64,000 nucleotides of DNA from Eucalyptus grandis (taxonomy: Eukaryota > Streptophyta > Magnoliopsida > Myrtales > Myrtaceae), in contig NC_052622.1 of assembly GCF_016545825.1 (NCBI RefSeq), positions 8,623,001 through 8,687,000 of the forward strand, read 5' to 3'. Below the pieces are notes generated by a model. The model saw only the letters and a program-made list of their open reading frames with translations. It searched no databases and had not been told where the DNA came from. This document shows, piece after piece, positions 36,234 to 48,119 of the stretch; within the stretch, counting starts at the first letter, position 1; the number at the start of each line of letters is the position of its first letter. The position numbers and the translations under genes were made by a program.

Positions 36234-36431
36234 TTGATGTTTGGAAGTTGTAATCTGCAGAGAGCAACTCGAGTTCTCCGAAGAAATGGTTTCAACCACG
36301 GTGTTCTTGATTACCACAGCCAGTCTGCTGCTCTCTTCTCCAGTTCAAAAGCTCAAACCACCAAATCTGCCCCGTCAAGCCTGGCTCCGGCGCTGGCCCC
36401 GGTCCCGACAACTAAACCACGTGAACCTTAG
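36234..36431 (+). pseudogene. Possible arabinogalactan-type peptide remnant
   Basis: From ATG 36286 one frame reads a hydrophobic signal-like start (MVSTTVFLITTASLLLSS). A neighbouring frame in the same stretch reads KSAPSSLAPALAPVPTTKP and then stops. A secretion signal followed by Ala/Pro/Ser/Thr-rich sequence is the plan of small arabinogalactan proteins. The two halves are in different frames (36286 versus 36234 register), so if this is real it is broken. Similarity is by composition only and chance is a fair alternative. Confidence 0.3.
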
Positions 36432-36839
36432 GCATCCGCTAGTATTGCACTATTCGATTCCACCCCCTATGAGTATTATTATAGTCTTACAAACAATATA
36501 AAAGTCGCGAAAGCAGCCCATACTTATATGTATTTTCAAATTTGCAAAAAAGGAGAAGTAAACGTGAAAGCGGAAAATTGAAAGTAAGATGTTAAACTAA
36601 ATGTAAAGTATCCAATTAAATTTCTCTCTTTTTAAGATATATATTATCGTCACTCAATTTAAAAATTTGGCAAACTGAAAAGATTATAGAACTATGGGCA
36701 ATTAATTTTTTTTTAAAAGAGTAATTATTATACGAGTAGAAGTAAATGAGAAATCCTATTTTATACTATGAGGTGTTCCAATACTTGAGTTAATTAATTT
36801 CGACGAATGTATGCAAAATAGTTCGTTGACGTGCATTAA

Positions 36840-37760
36840 ATAAAGGTTCTCTTGAGATTAGCAATTGAGGCCAAAGTTACTTTCACTGAAAATAGGTGTA
36901 TTTTTTAAGCACAAAATTTATGTTCTTAGATTAAGTCCGAACTAATCAACTAACGCTTTATGTGTTAGTTAATGGTAGAGTAGGAAGTATGAAGCCGTGA
37001 GATGAGAGTCATAAAATGGGCAGTAGATTACTTTATTGCAATTGAATTTATCAAATCAAAGTTTTTTTTTTTTTTTCGAAGTGCATATCATTGGAAAACT
37101 TTTTGTGCTCTATGAGCAAAGCTAAATTCAAATAGAATATGAAGAAACTCTACTATCTTCTGACAAAATTCATTTGATCGAAATTATCTATCAATTTCAC
37201 AAAATATCCATTGAATCGTATGATTTCCTCTGAATTAAACAATTTCTCAAAAGAAAAAAAAAAAAGACAATGACTTCTTGATCTCAATCATCCTCGATTT
37301 GAAAGATACAAGTGTTTTCCAAAGCTTGCGGTTATTTCGATGTAAACAATGATATAAATGTAGATGGATTAAATTCCTGCTTCTCTTGAGGTATTAAAAT
37401 TTCTATGCTTCCCAAAATCATCTCTGTTGGCAATTAGGCAAGAGCCCACCTGAGCTTGCTCACGCAGTGACTACTCGCCAATTGGATGATGCCTCGTGAC
37501 TAGCCCCACGCCGACCGCATGGGAAAAACGTTTGTCTCACATGACAAGATTACACGGGGCAATGAACCAATAAGGATGGAGAGTTTCGAAATTAAAATTT
37601 AAAAGTCAAATAAAGAAATGCAAGCAATATAATTAAATATTTAGCCACGTTGGTTGTATGATTGACACATGACATATTTTCTCATGGTTGGGCCCACAGA
37701 CCCATAAAAGCCGGTGTTTCGAGGTTGCCGAATAGCGTTCTAGCCATAAGAAAGTTAAAT
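36840..37760. repeat. Dispersed intergenic module X, copy 3
   Basis: It shares with X1 and X2 'aataggtgtattttttaagc', 'aactaatcaactaacgcttta', 'gtagagtaggaagtatgaa' and, at its end, 'gccaattggatgatgcc' and 'ttgggcccacagaccc'. It stops before the relic-exon portion that follows module X in the second and fourth units. Confidence 0.7.
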
Positions 37761-37849
37761 TACAAACCGATTAACCAATAATTACTGAGCTTTGATATGT
37801 GGAAATAAGCGGATGAACGATGATCCTAGTAACAATTGAAACGCCAGTG

Positions 37850-38180
37850 AAATATGGGTAAAAGAACACTTGTTAAAACTTAACAAGATAATACTTAAAT
37901 GCCAAAAGTTAATAAAGTGATACTTAAGTGTTATTTTTTTTGGAAAATGGAATACTTGAGTGTCATATCCAGCGAATCCCGCTGGAAATTCTACGTGACA
38001 ATTTTTATTTTTTATTTTTTATTTATTTGCTTACGTGGTTCGCCGGAAGGCTAACTTAGCAAATAAACACAAAAACGACATCGTTTTGGCACAATTTGAA
38101 TTTTAATATAAAAATTAATTAAATTAAATTTAAAGCCATATATTTTTTTTTTTTTTTAAAGGGAAGTGAGGAGGAAGATG
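37850..38180. other. Low-complexity AT-rich stretch between module X3 and the tandem array
   Basis: Repeated 'gatacttaa(a/g)tg' motifs and long T/A runs suggest a decayed MITE. I could not identify both ends. Confidence 0.35.
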
Positions 38181-38533
38181 AATAGCAGGTGGTGGTTGAG
38201 GGCTCAGCCCTCGTTACCGTTGCTGCCCCGCAATTGTTAGGAAGGCAGGGGGAGGGTCAGCCAGGGTCGTCGAGCCCTAGCCTAAAAGTCAAATTATAAA
38301 CAACACTTTAACTGTGGATGCTCGTGTCAGAGCTTTGACCTTTTGTACCCATTTTCAGATTTTTCTGCTTTTTCCTCATGCCATTAGATTTTCTCGTTGC
38401 TAGTGGTGATTTCTTTCGAAAAGTTATATTCTTCTTTTTAATTGTGCTAATTTCTTTTTGTTTGTGAAACCCAGTCCTCAGATTTTGTTGCAATGATTAT
38501 CTTATGTGGGAAGAAGAGAACTATGGTTTTCAT

Positions 38534-39500
38534 TAGGGGTGTGCATGGTCTGGGTGGGCAATTCACAACCTAGAACCGGAAATCGCTCGCTAAGAACCGG
38601 TTCCGAAAAATTGGAACCGGGAACCGCCCGCTAGTTGCATAGATCCATCCGGGAACCATTCCCAGGTGGATCCATAGAACCGGTTCCACCTCCGCGCCTT
38701 CCCCTTTTTGCCCTCCTCACATCTACTTATTCTGGCTCTCCCAACTATGGTAGCTTTATTCTCCTCAAGTATTAGCACTGTGGTGGCAACGATCGCGACC
38801 CTTACGCCGCTTTTGTCCCAACCACCACCACCATCTTTGTCACCGCCTCCACCGTCTCCCACTCCTCCCTCGAGACTGACAATGAGGAGGACAATGGGGA
38901 CGATGAGCCATTCTTAAACTCGGAGTTCGCCCTTGTCCCCAAAAATGAGGACAATGGGGGGAGGCCTGAGGAGGGGGAGGAGGAAGAGGGGAGGTAGAAG
39001 CAGTACAAGCTCAACAACAAAGAGGACGATAGTGACAATGAATGCGGAGGTGGCGACGAGGATGGCGATGACGTGGAGAGGGAGTTCGAGTTCGAGGGAG
39101 GAAAAGAGAATCAACTCACTGTTTCGCCGAGTTCGGACTAGGACTCGAAGGAAGATGAGTAGATTCAAAGGTGAATTGGAGAGGAAGAGGGAGCTCAAGG
39201 AGATTTTGAATAAGAGAGACGAAATGGAGTAGGAGAGTAGTAAATTGAGACAAGATGGTAATTGGAGTCCTAAATTTTAGATTTACTAATTTCAAATATT
39301 TTTAATATTAAAAATTAATATATTATTATAATATAATCGATCTGGTCGGGTAGGTGGGTGGGCAGATCCGCCCATGGAACTAGGAACCAGATCGGTACCC
39401 ACCGATTCTAAAAAATTGGAACTGGGAACCAAACCGGTTTCCTTAGGAACCACTGATTCTGGGCGGTCCGGATGGGTCCCGATTCTTTTGCACACCCCTA
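38534..39500. mobile_element. Non-autonomous hAT-like element with perfect 8-bp TSD
   Basis: The ends TAGGGGTGTGCA and TGCACACCCCTA are perfect 12-bp inverted repeats. The flanks carry identical GTTTTCAT (38526-38533 and 39501-39508), and related units at 9411 and 10459 show the uninterrupted site. An 8-bp duplication and these ends fit hAT. Both subterminal regions carry 'ggaaccgg'-type motifs, possibly transposase-binding sites. Internal frames are Pro/Ser- or Glu/Arg-rich low-complexity sequence with no transposase similarity, so it probably moved by a transposase supplied in trans. Confidence 0.92.
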
Positions 39501-41041
39501 GTTTTCATGACAACAAAACTTGCAAATAGCAATTCATAAGTTTTTGCGCATTAGTTTCCAAGATGAGAGCGGCTCATGTGGAGTTAATGTGATCCATTTT
39601 GTGTTTATAGCCGTGATAATCCCTCTACCACCGAACCATAATTTTTTCCCTACAAACTCTCGCCTTTTCTCCACCTTCACTATGCCTGCAGTGTGAAATA
39701 AAAGGATAACAGAAAGAGTAGGGGTGATCTTCACTAACTAAAATCGGAAACTAACCCTCTAACTCTTGGTTCCAATATTTTGAAATCAAGAATCGGACTG
39801 GCCGGTTCTAGAACTGCCGTTTCCCGTCTATTCCAATCCGATTCCTGGGTTACCCCTAAACTAATAAAAGCATACAGATTTGACTTAGTTTTGGTCTTTA
39901 TAAATATTCACTTAACTTTGTTTTTAACTTATACGCCTATAATAGTAAAATTAGCATGAGAAGGACATTAGAAGTGCAATAAATTTCATACCATGTTCTC
40001 TTTAGTGCCAAAACTTTTCGAGCAATCACAAAATGTCACTTCAGAAAAAAAAATTACTTCAATAAAATTGCCGATTTGAATTGTTGAAAATTCAGACGGG
40101 TAATTTTTAATATGAATTATCTAAGGTGGCTTTCTAGCAAAGTGAACTCAACATTATTTAACTTGAATGACGTGATCTAACTCATGTTTGTCGAAATTAA
40201 CAAATTGGAAACTAATTGAGTCTCTTCTTCTAACCCTAAACTCATATCCAAGGATTTTGCAGCAAAATTACCATGTGAAATTTGCAATGGATTGCAAGAG
40301 AAAAAAAAAAGCGACTCAAGATCGTGTTAACCAATTGAAGATGAAGGTGAATATTATTGCACTTGTGGGCTTAAAAGTCAAAGTATAGACAACACTCAGT
40401 GGATGTCCTCTTCGAAGCTTCAACCTTTTGTACTCACTTTCAAAATTTTCCACTTTTTCCTGACACCACTCGATTTTCTCATCGCTAGTTGGTGATTTCT
40501 TGGGAAAAGTTGTGCTCTTCTTTTTAATTTGTGGGTATCTTCTTTGTTCGTGACGCTCAATCGTCGGATTGTGTTGCAATTGATTTTTCATGTGGGAAGA
40601 AGAGAATTACGGTTTTCATAACAACAAAGCCCACAAGTAGCAATTCATAAGTTTTTGAGTATTAGTTTTCATGATGAGATTCGTTTTGTGTGGAGGTAAT
40701 GCAATCCATTTTGTGCTTTTAGCTACGATAATCCCTCTAGCACTGAACCATTGTTTTTTTTTTTTTTCCACTATGCCCTCGTCTTCACTATGTCTGCGGT
40801 CTCAAAAAGGACGAGGGAGAGATAAATTCCTAGGTGGCTCGGTTTCTGACCTAGAACCAAGAACTAATGATGGTTTCAAAATTGTGGAATTGAGAATTAA
40901 ACCGGCCAATTTCAAAGTTGTCGATTGTCGTCATCTTCAATTCCGATCTGATTCCAGGTTTCTTGTGAACCAATAAAAGCATTCAGCTCTAACTCAGTAT
41001 CGGTTTTTTACATTTTTGGTCTTTATAAATATTCATTTAAC

Positions 41042-41221
41042 ACCACCGCCTTGGTGGCCGTGATGGTTTGGGCTATCTCCCCCCATGAAGGGGAGGAGTT
41101 CGAATCCCTCACGATCACTTGGGGTCTTAAGTGGGACGCCGAGAGTGGTGGGTTCCCCTGCTTACGTGTCCTCCTAGGTTTACTCGCCGGCTGTATGGGG
41201 TTCCTAGGTCACCAAATATAT
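41042..41221 (+). mobile_element. tRNA-derived SINE with 13-bp TSD
   Basis: About 180 bp with a tRNA-like head: an A-box-like 'tggccgtgatggttt' near 41054 and a B box 'gagttcgaatccctc' at 41096-41110, the internal RNA polymerase III promoter elements. It is flanked by identical 'atattcatttaac' at 41029-41041 and 41222-41234. The other tandem units have this site once, so they show the empty state. A 60-codon frame across it is not a gene. Confidence 0.85.
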
Positions 41222-41272
41222 ATATTCATTTAACTATTTTTTTGCTTATATCTCTATAATAGTAAAATTAAC

Positions 41273-44180
41273 ATGAAAAAGCATAGTAGAAGTGTCAACC
41301 AATTGAAGATGAAGGCAAATATTATTGCAACTGAGGGCTTAAAAGTCAGTATAGCCAACATTCACTTCAACTGTAGATGCCTACTTCGAAGCTTCGACCT
41401 TTCGTACCCACCTTTAGATTTTTCAGCTTTTTTCCAAAGGCCATTCGATTTTCTCATTGCTAGTTGATGATTTCTTTTGAAAAGTTATATTCTCCTTTTA
41501 ATTTCGTGGGTATCTTATAAATTCGTGATGCTCAATCTTCATATTGTGTTGGAATTGATTCTTTTATGTGGGAAGAAGAGAACTAGGGTCTTCATGACGA
41601 TGCAAATATAAATTCATAAGTTTTTACATTTTTGGTATTTATAAATATTCATTTAACTATGTTTTTGGCTTATATCTCTATAATAGTAAAATTAACGTGA
41701 AAAAGCACAGTAGAAGTGTCAACCAATTGATGATGAAGCCAAATATTATTGCAACTGTGGGCTTAAAAGTCAGTGTAGCGAACACTTCAACTGTAGATGC
41801 CAACTTTGAAGCTTCGACCTTGTACCCACCTTTAGATTTTTCCGCTTTTTTCCTTAGGCCATTCGATTTTCTCATTGCTAGTTGATGATTTCTTTTGAAA
41901 AGTCATATTCTCCTTTTAATTTTATGGGTATCTTATAAATTCGTGATGCTCAATCTTCAGATTGTGTTGGAATTGATTCTTTTACATGGGAAGAAGAGAA
42001 CTAGGATTTTCATTATGATGCAAATAGAAATTCATAAATTTTTACATTTTTGGCTTTATAAATATTCATTTAACTATATATTTTTTTTGCTTATATCTCT
42101 ATAATAGTAAAATTAACTTGAAAAAGCATAGTAGAAGTGTCAACCAATTGAAGATGAAGGCAAATATTATTGCAACTGTGGGCTTAAAAGTCAGTGTAGC
42201 CAACACTTCAACTGTAGATGCCTACTTCGAAGCTTCAACCTTTCGTACCAACCTTTAGATTTTTCCGCTTTTTTCCTCAGGCCATTCGATTTTCTCATTG
42301 CTAGTTGATGATTTCTTTCGAAAAGTCATATTCTCCTTTTAATTTCGTGGGTATTTTATAAATTCGTGATGCTCAATCTTCAGATTGTGTGATTGTGTTG
42401 GAATTGATTCTTTTACGTGGGAAGAAGAGAACTAGGATTTTCATGACGATGCAAATAGAAATTCATAAGTTTTTACATTTTTGGCTTTATAAATATTCAT
42501 TTAACTATTTTTTTTTTGCTTATATCTCTATAATAGTAAAATTAACGTGAAAAAGCATAGTAGAAGTGTCAACCAATTGAAGATGAAGGAAAATATTATT
42601 GCAGTTGTGAGCTTAAAAGTCAGTGTAGCCAACACTTCAACTGTAGATGCCTACTTTGAAGCTTCGACCTTTTGTACCCACCTTTAGATTTTTCCGCTTT
42701 TTTCCTCAAGCCATTCGATTTTCTCATTGCTAATTGATGATTTCTTTTGAGAAGTTATATTCTCCTTTTAATTTCGTGGTTATCTTATAAATTCGTGATA
42801 CTCAATTTTCAGATTGTGTTGGAATTGATTCTTTTACGTGGGAAGAAGAGAACTAGGATTTTCATGACGATGCAAATAGAAATTCATAAGTTTTTACATT
42901 TTTGGTCTTTATAAATATTCATTTAACTATGTTTTTTGCTTATATCTCTATAATAGTAAAATTAACGTGAAAAAGCATAGTAAAAGTGTCAACCAATTGA
43001 AGATGAAGGCAAATATTATTGCAACTGTGGGCTTAAAAGTCAGTGTAGCCAACACTTCAACTCTAGATGCCTACTTCGAAGCTTCGACCTTTCGTACCCA
43101 CCTTTAGATTTTTTCGCTTTTTTCCTTAGGCCATTCGATTTTCTCATTGCTAGTTGATGATTTCTTTTGAGAAGTGATATTCTCCTTTTAATTTCGTGGG
43201 TATCTTATAAATTCATGATGCTCAATCTTCAGATTGTGTTGGAATTGATTATTTTACGTGGGAAGAAGAGAACTAGGATTTTCATGACGATGCAAATAGA
43301 AATTCATAAGTTTTTACATTTTTGGCTTTATAAATATTCATTTAACTATTTTTTCTTTTTTGCTTATATCTCTATAATAGTAAAATTAACGTGAAAAAGC
43401 GTAGTAGAAGTGTCAACCAATTGAAGATGAAGGAAAATATTATTGCAGTTGTGGGCTTAAAAGTCAGTGTAGCCAACACTTCAACTGTAGATGCCTACTT
43501 TGAAGCTTCGACCTTTCGTACCCACCTTTAGATTTTTCTGCTTTTTTCCTCATGCCATTCGATTTTCTCATTGCCAATTGATGATTTCTTTCGAAAAGTT
43601 ATATTCTCCTTTTAATTTCGTGGATATATTATAAATTCGTGATGCTCAATCTTCAGATTGTGTTGGAATTGATTCTTTTACGTGGGAAGAAGAGAACTAG
43701 GGTTTTCATGACGATGCAAATAGAAATTCATAAGTTTTTACATTTTTGGTCTTATAAATATTCATTTAACTATGTTTTTTTTGCTTATATCTCTATAATA
43801 GTAAAATTAACGTGAAAAAGCATAGTAAAAGTGTCAACCAATTGAAGATGAAGGCAAATATTATTGCAACTGTGGACTTAAAAGTCAGTGTAGCCAACAC
43901 TTCAACTGTAGATGCCTACTTTGAAGCTTCGACCTTTCGTACCCACCTTTAGATTTTTCCGCTTTTGTCCTCCGGCCATTCGATTTTCTCATTGCTAGTT
44001 GATGATTTCTTTTGAAAAGTCATATTCTCCTTTTAATTTCGTGGGTATCTTATAAATTCGTGATGCTCAATCTTCATATTGTGTTGGAATTGATTCTTTT
44101 ACGTGGGAAGAAGAGAACTAGGATTTTCATGACGATGCAAATAGAAATTCATAAGTTTTTACATTTTTGGTCTTTATAAA
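41273..44180. repeat. Seven-unit tandem array, ~423-bp period
   Basis: 'gtgtcaaccaattga.gatgaag' starts at 41292, 41716, 42137, 42566, 42986, 43410 and 43831, giving periods of 424, 421, 429, 420, 424 and 421 bp. Units are highly similar and A/T-rich, with conserved 'gggaagaagagaactagg.tt', 'gatgcaaatagaaattcata' and a variable T run. Frames of 60-75 codons recur at the same place in units (for example 41895 and 43167) but vary by indels, so coding is unlikely. The unit lacks the middle of the ~1 kb unit found at 9.3-11.6 kb. Confidence 0.95.
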
Positions 44181-45083
44181 ACTTTTTATTAAAAAATCAC
44201 TTAGGATGAATTGCTGAAATTTATTATCGGAGACACCTAATTGATTTTTTTCTATTGATGTGGCACTCAATTGATAACTCGAAAAGTTTTGACACTAAAG
44301 TAAATGTTTTACAAAAGTCATAACACTTATAATATCCTTTTTATTAGAAGTAAAAACTTATTTAGAGTTGTAAAGGTTGATTCTTTTTTATTTTCCTAAT
44401 ATAGAAATTTAATTAACAATATAAGAAACACAATGGCTTGAAAGGTTTATCTATCTAAATAGGAACAAGATTTAGTTTATAACTACAGATTTTTATAAAT
44501 AAATTTTTATCGTTTTTACTTTTCCTTATGAAAACATTTACTTTTAAATAGTAGGAATATTAACCCAATACAACTGTAAATGAAGTTACTAATTTTACTA
44601 TTATAGAAATCATTAGCTAAATTATCTGTAAATAGAACTATGGTAACAAATATTGATTTGATTTTGTCATGAAAATTTGAGGGGTTATTGTGAGCAAAAT
44701 TAAAGCTTATGGACTACATTAAACATTTAGGAATAGTTTAAGTATCATAATTAATGAATTTAAAAGGCCAATAATAATATTGCACATTGAGCCAAAGCAT
44801 GGAGATTATAAGTGTCACTTTCCTAAATTGAAATGTGGAATGATTCGTCCATAGCTACTAAACTTTAGTATGTGATGGCGCTAGGAATGAAGGATGATCC
44901 TTTACATAATTATGAAAGCTTGCTACACAAGGGCTATGTAAAGAACTGGCACGTGACTCCATTTTGCTTATTTGCATTTAAGCTACGCAAAGAATAGAAT
45001 CAGTTGAAGTTACTTAACGCTAAACGGAATTATGTGCAAGAATTTATTCACCACGAAGTTGAACCCTTTAACGTATCATAAAA
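44181..45083. other. Segmentally duplicated flank (paralogous to 11690-12380)
   Basis: From about 44405 it follows 11.69-12.38 kb in order ('ggcttgaaaggtttatctat', 'aaaatttgaggggttattg', 'aggaatgaaggatgat', 'caccacgaagttgaaccc'). No coding sequence is seen. Confidence 0.7.
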
Positions 45084-45230
45084 AGGCAACCGCGAGGTAT
45101 GCCCAACTCGCGGTTTTGGTTCATCTTTCGTTTTATAAACAAGTTGGGTGGGGATTTGCGATTAGAGAACACTTGACCGCTCCCGATATCGCCTTTAGAT
45201 AGTTGGAGGAGCAAGTTTTCGTAAAGGAAG
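45084..45230 (+). pseudogene. Relic ankyrin exon (end of exon 2), copy R3
   Basis: It aligns with R1 base by base with few changes and ends GAAG/GTAATG. In one frame it reads ARYAQLAVLVHLS and then LTAPDIAF, matching the AAMHSQPATLIPLIL and TALDIAL positions of copy C. It contains a stop after the DIAF motif. It lies 2.2 kb upstream of copy C, as R1 does for copy A. Confidence 0.6.
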
Positions 45231-45719
45231 GTAATGTATTTTCTTAAAATGATTGAGATTTCCTCTTCCTTTTTCTTTTGCTAATTGTCTCATATTTCCT
45301 TTGTTAATGCTAATCGTCTTCAACCTTGATGCTGGATCACACACTTTTCGTTATATTCTTTCTAAATTGGTTCACTCTTTAATCAATAATGTTACTAGCA
45401 TATCAATATAACAGGTTTTGTTTCCTACTGCACTAGGACTGGCACTCTTTCTCTAGTGAGCCCAAAGTGCCCTTTCTTTTGGCTCCTTTTGGCTTCCGCA
45501 CCCTGTTGGTTGACCGGGCCAATTTCAATTTGCACTTCGCACGACATCGCCCTTGAGCGGCGTACATCTATTCTCCGGCCGAAAAGTTGATTCCCTAAGC
45601 GATTGTCGGAGAGATCCAAAGCCCAGCTGTGTCATTCAAATTACGAAAGTCTTGATTGGGCCTTTGGTTGACGAAATATATGAAGTAAGAACAAATCCTT
45701 TTGGGATTTAGGACCAGTG

Positions 45720-46174
45720 AGCCAGCCAACCCTTGCCGACCATAGGTGAGGGCAAGGGTGTCAGGCTCCTTGCCAACTTTGGTCGAGGGTCACAACGCCC
45801 TTGCTTACCAAAGCGAGGGCATGTGAACCCTTGCGCCCTCGCCTAGAGCCGGTGAGGGTCGGCCAGTCCTTGCCTATGGTTGGCAAGGGTCGTCGACCCT
45901 TACTCCAAAAATAGGAAAAAAAAAAGTAAAGAAAAGGAAAAAAAAAAAAAAAAAACCATAAACTTAAAATATTATTTAAAAATTGTATACGTCAGTGTTG
46001 GTTATACCATGTATGACGGCCGGTGTCCACAGCAGCGAATTCAGACAAAAATTGATCGGATGGGCTCAATTGGCAAAAGATGAAAATATTTAAGACTCAA
46101 TTGGCAAAATTGAAATGTTTAAAACTGAATTAGCAAAAGTATAATAGGTTTATGACTTTTTGGATAATATTCCC
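45720..46174. mobile_element. Truncated Mutator-like element
   Basis: The right end ('ataggtttatgactttttgg' to 'tattccc' at 46174) matches the terminal repeat of the element at 12996-14550. The GC-rich 'ggtgagggcaaggg' core is also present. No matching left terminal repeat is found, so the left boundary is approximate. Confidence 0.6.
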
Positions 46175-47417
46175 TTGCCAAATTCGATAATATTTTTTGA
46201 GAACTTTTGGACTACCCATGTCGATTATGTACTTACGTTGTGACGCAGGTTAATCATCTGTAGTAGTTGTGACTAGAACTAGCGTGCAAATGTAGATTTC
46301 TCACATTTATTTGAATCTAATTTAACATTATTGCACATAATTTAAAATTTAATAATATTCTCATACGACATTTTTGGCTTGTCAATTATGTAAATAACAA
46401 TTTTACTACATAATTGACATCGCGCAGTCGTCATACAACACTTTTTTCGAGCTCAATCCAACAGGACTCTCGGCCAGCTTTGCTACACCGCCAATCTGTT
46501 CACATGATTTCACCTTAGAGCAATTGTCCTTGTGGTTGTGACACTTCGGCGATGTGGGTCACCTACATTGCACGATTTCAGATATAGTTGATCTATGACA
46601 TCTCAAGTCACGTATCAATTAAGAGAGGCACTCTTGAGCGATTCATGAATCAATGCACATTTTCAAATAATCATCACTTTATGTGGTTACTTAAAAGACT
46701 CCTTTTGAGAGTTCCATGTGGACCGGCCCGGTCATTATCAATGTAACTAAAGTGACCCACACTAATAGCTGTGTGGTCTGTGGATAGACTAGGCCCATAT
46801 GCGATCAAGCGAGAGCAGAAAGTGATTGCTAGGATAAGAGGGTTTTGAAGAAGATGTGGCTCCTAGCAGACTTATAAATGATGGAGGGAGTAGGAATGAA
46901 TTGGATCATACATTTATTGCTAAGTCAGTTGGATCATCAAAAGATGATATGACGGACCTTATTGATCAAGGGATGCATAAAAATACATTATAGTTGTATA
47001 GATTAATTTAAAGGATTTAAGTCCAATCAGTGAGGAAAATTTTGGAGGATCACTGTAAATTAGTTTGAATATTTGAGATGTTTTAATATGTAGCTGCTGT
47101 AATAGTACTCATGTCCATGTTTAGATTTGCCATAAAATTTGAGATTAGGCACACTCGGCTGCTTCTTATTAATTTCTTACATTTATATTGTCAGAGCTAA
47201 TCCTTTATATATTTATTCACGCTTTTGTGATCTGATGCAACATTTTGAAACTTGGAACTATTTGCCATGATGATATACGCAATTTTGTAGGAGCGTTATT
47301 AATAATTATGAAAGTTTAAATAATTAGATCAATCTATTATTTAATATTTCAATGATATAACGTTTCCTCATACAACCCCTGTTCCCTTGCAATAACTACA
47401 TTACTTGCATAGCCCAG
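46175..47417. other. Upstream region of copy C
   Basis: AT-rich, with no recognised gene. The last ~100 bp ('acaacccctgttcccttgcaataactacattacttgca') match the sequence just before copy A's first coding exon, so the immediate upstream region is duplicated with the gene. A promoter cannot be placed with confidence. Confidence 0.5.
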
Positions 47418-48119
47418 GCTCGATGGACGTAGAGATACCTATAGAACTCTGGAGTCAACGGCAGAGAATCAATAATGCATTGGCGGCTTTGCGAAACGCG
47501 GGGCGACAAGATCCAGCAGAATTGTATAAAACTGCTCTAAGCCTTATACGGATCATCACCTCCAGCGATGTCGAAGAGTTAATTTCCGAGATGGAAAGGG
47601 TTGCCAATCAAACCGATCTGTCTGCCATTTTTAACTTCCTGGAACCATTGGACGATTCACTGCTCCACGCTGCAGCGTACTACGACAAGGACAGCATACT
47701 GAGGTTCCTGCTTTATTATGTCCCAGACCATCTCCTAGCCGCCCAAAATAATGCGGGAAATACCCCCCTCATCGTGGCGATTATGAATAGGAGCTCTAGA
47801 ACTGCTGCGATGTTGATTCGCTGGATAAGTAACCGCCCGGTCGAGAACAAGAACCAGATCCTGAGGATGACGGACAAAGTAGGAAACAATGCTTTGCACA
47901 TGGCAGTGCGTCGCCGTTTGGTCAACGTGGTGCGCCTTCTGTTGAATGAAGATATGGAGCTCGTATACCAGAAGAACGCAGATGAGAAATCTCCCCTGTA
48001 CTTGGCCCTCGAATCCGAAAGACCCGAGATATATGAGGTTTTCTGTTCGCTTCCGCTTGAACCGTCGAGGATACAAGGCTTGCCACCCATTCATGGTGCC
48101 ATTATACATAACCACTATG
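47418..48119 (+). CDS. Copy C, exon 1: N-terminus and ankyrin repeats
   Basis: Acceptor CCCAG five bases before ATG 47423. The N-terminus is shorter than in copy B because the Lys/Glu-rich segment after MDVE is missing. Motifs include DDSLLHAAAYYDKDSILRFL, GNTPLIVAIMN, GNNALHMAVRRRLVNVVRLL and SPLYLALESERPEIYEVF. The strong donor TATG/GTAAGT is phase 1. Confidence 0.88.

Larger units (their letters stand above)
38281..41272. repeat. Tandem-repeat family, two long units, with insertions
   Basis: Same family as 9338-11640. The anchor 'aaaagtcaaa.tata.acaacac' lies at about 38284 and 40373, and its variant near 41341. After subtracting the hAT-like element and its duplication (975 bp) and the SINE (~193 bp), spacing is ~1.1 kb and then ~0.78 kb, before it drops to ~423 bp downstream. 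The unit is therefore shorter toward the right. Confidence 0.8.

Noticed and set aside
38708..39232. Pro/Ser-rich and Glu/Arg-rich frames inside the hAT-like element
   Set aside because: They are low-complexity sequence with no transposase or host-gene similarity.
41895..43394. Repeated 69-75 codon frames in the 423-bp units
   Set aside because: They recur because the DNA repeats. Other units break the frame with indels, so there is no sign of selection on a protein.
41273..44180. CRISPR-like array
   Set aside because: The period is ~423 bp with whole-unit similarity, there are no short repeats with unique spacers, and the genome is eukaryotic.
47716..48115. Antisense frames of 124-126 codons opposite copy C exon 1
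   Set aside because: They are shadows of the real + strand exon; similar antisense frames lie opposite exon 3 of copies A, C and D.
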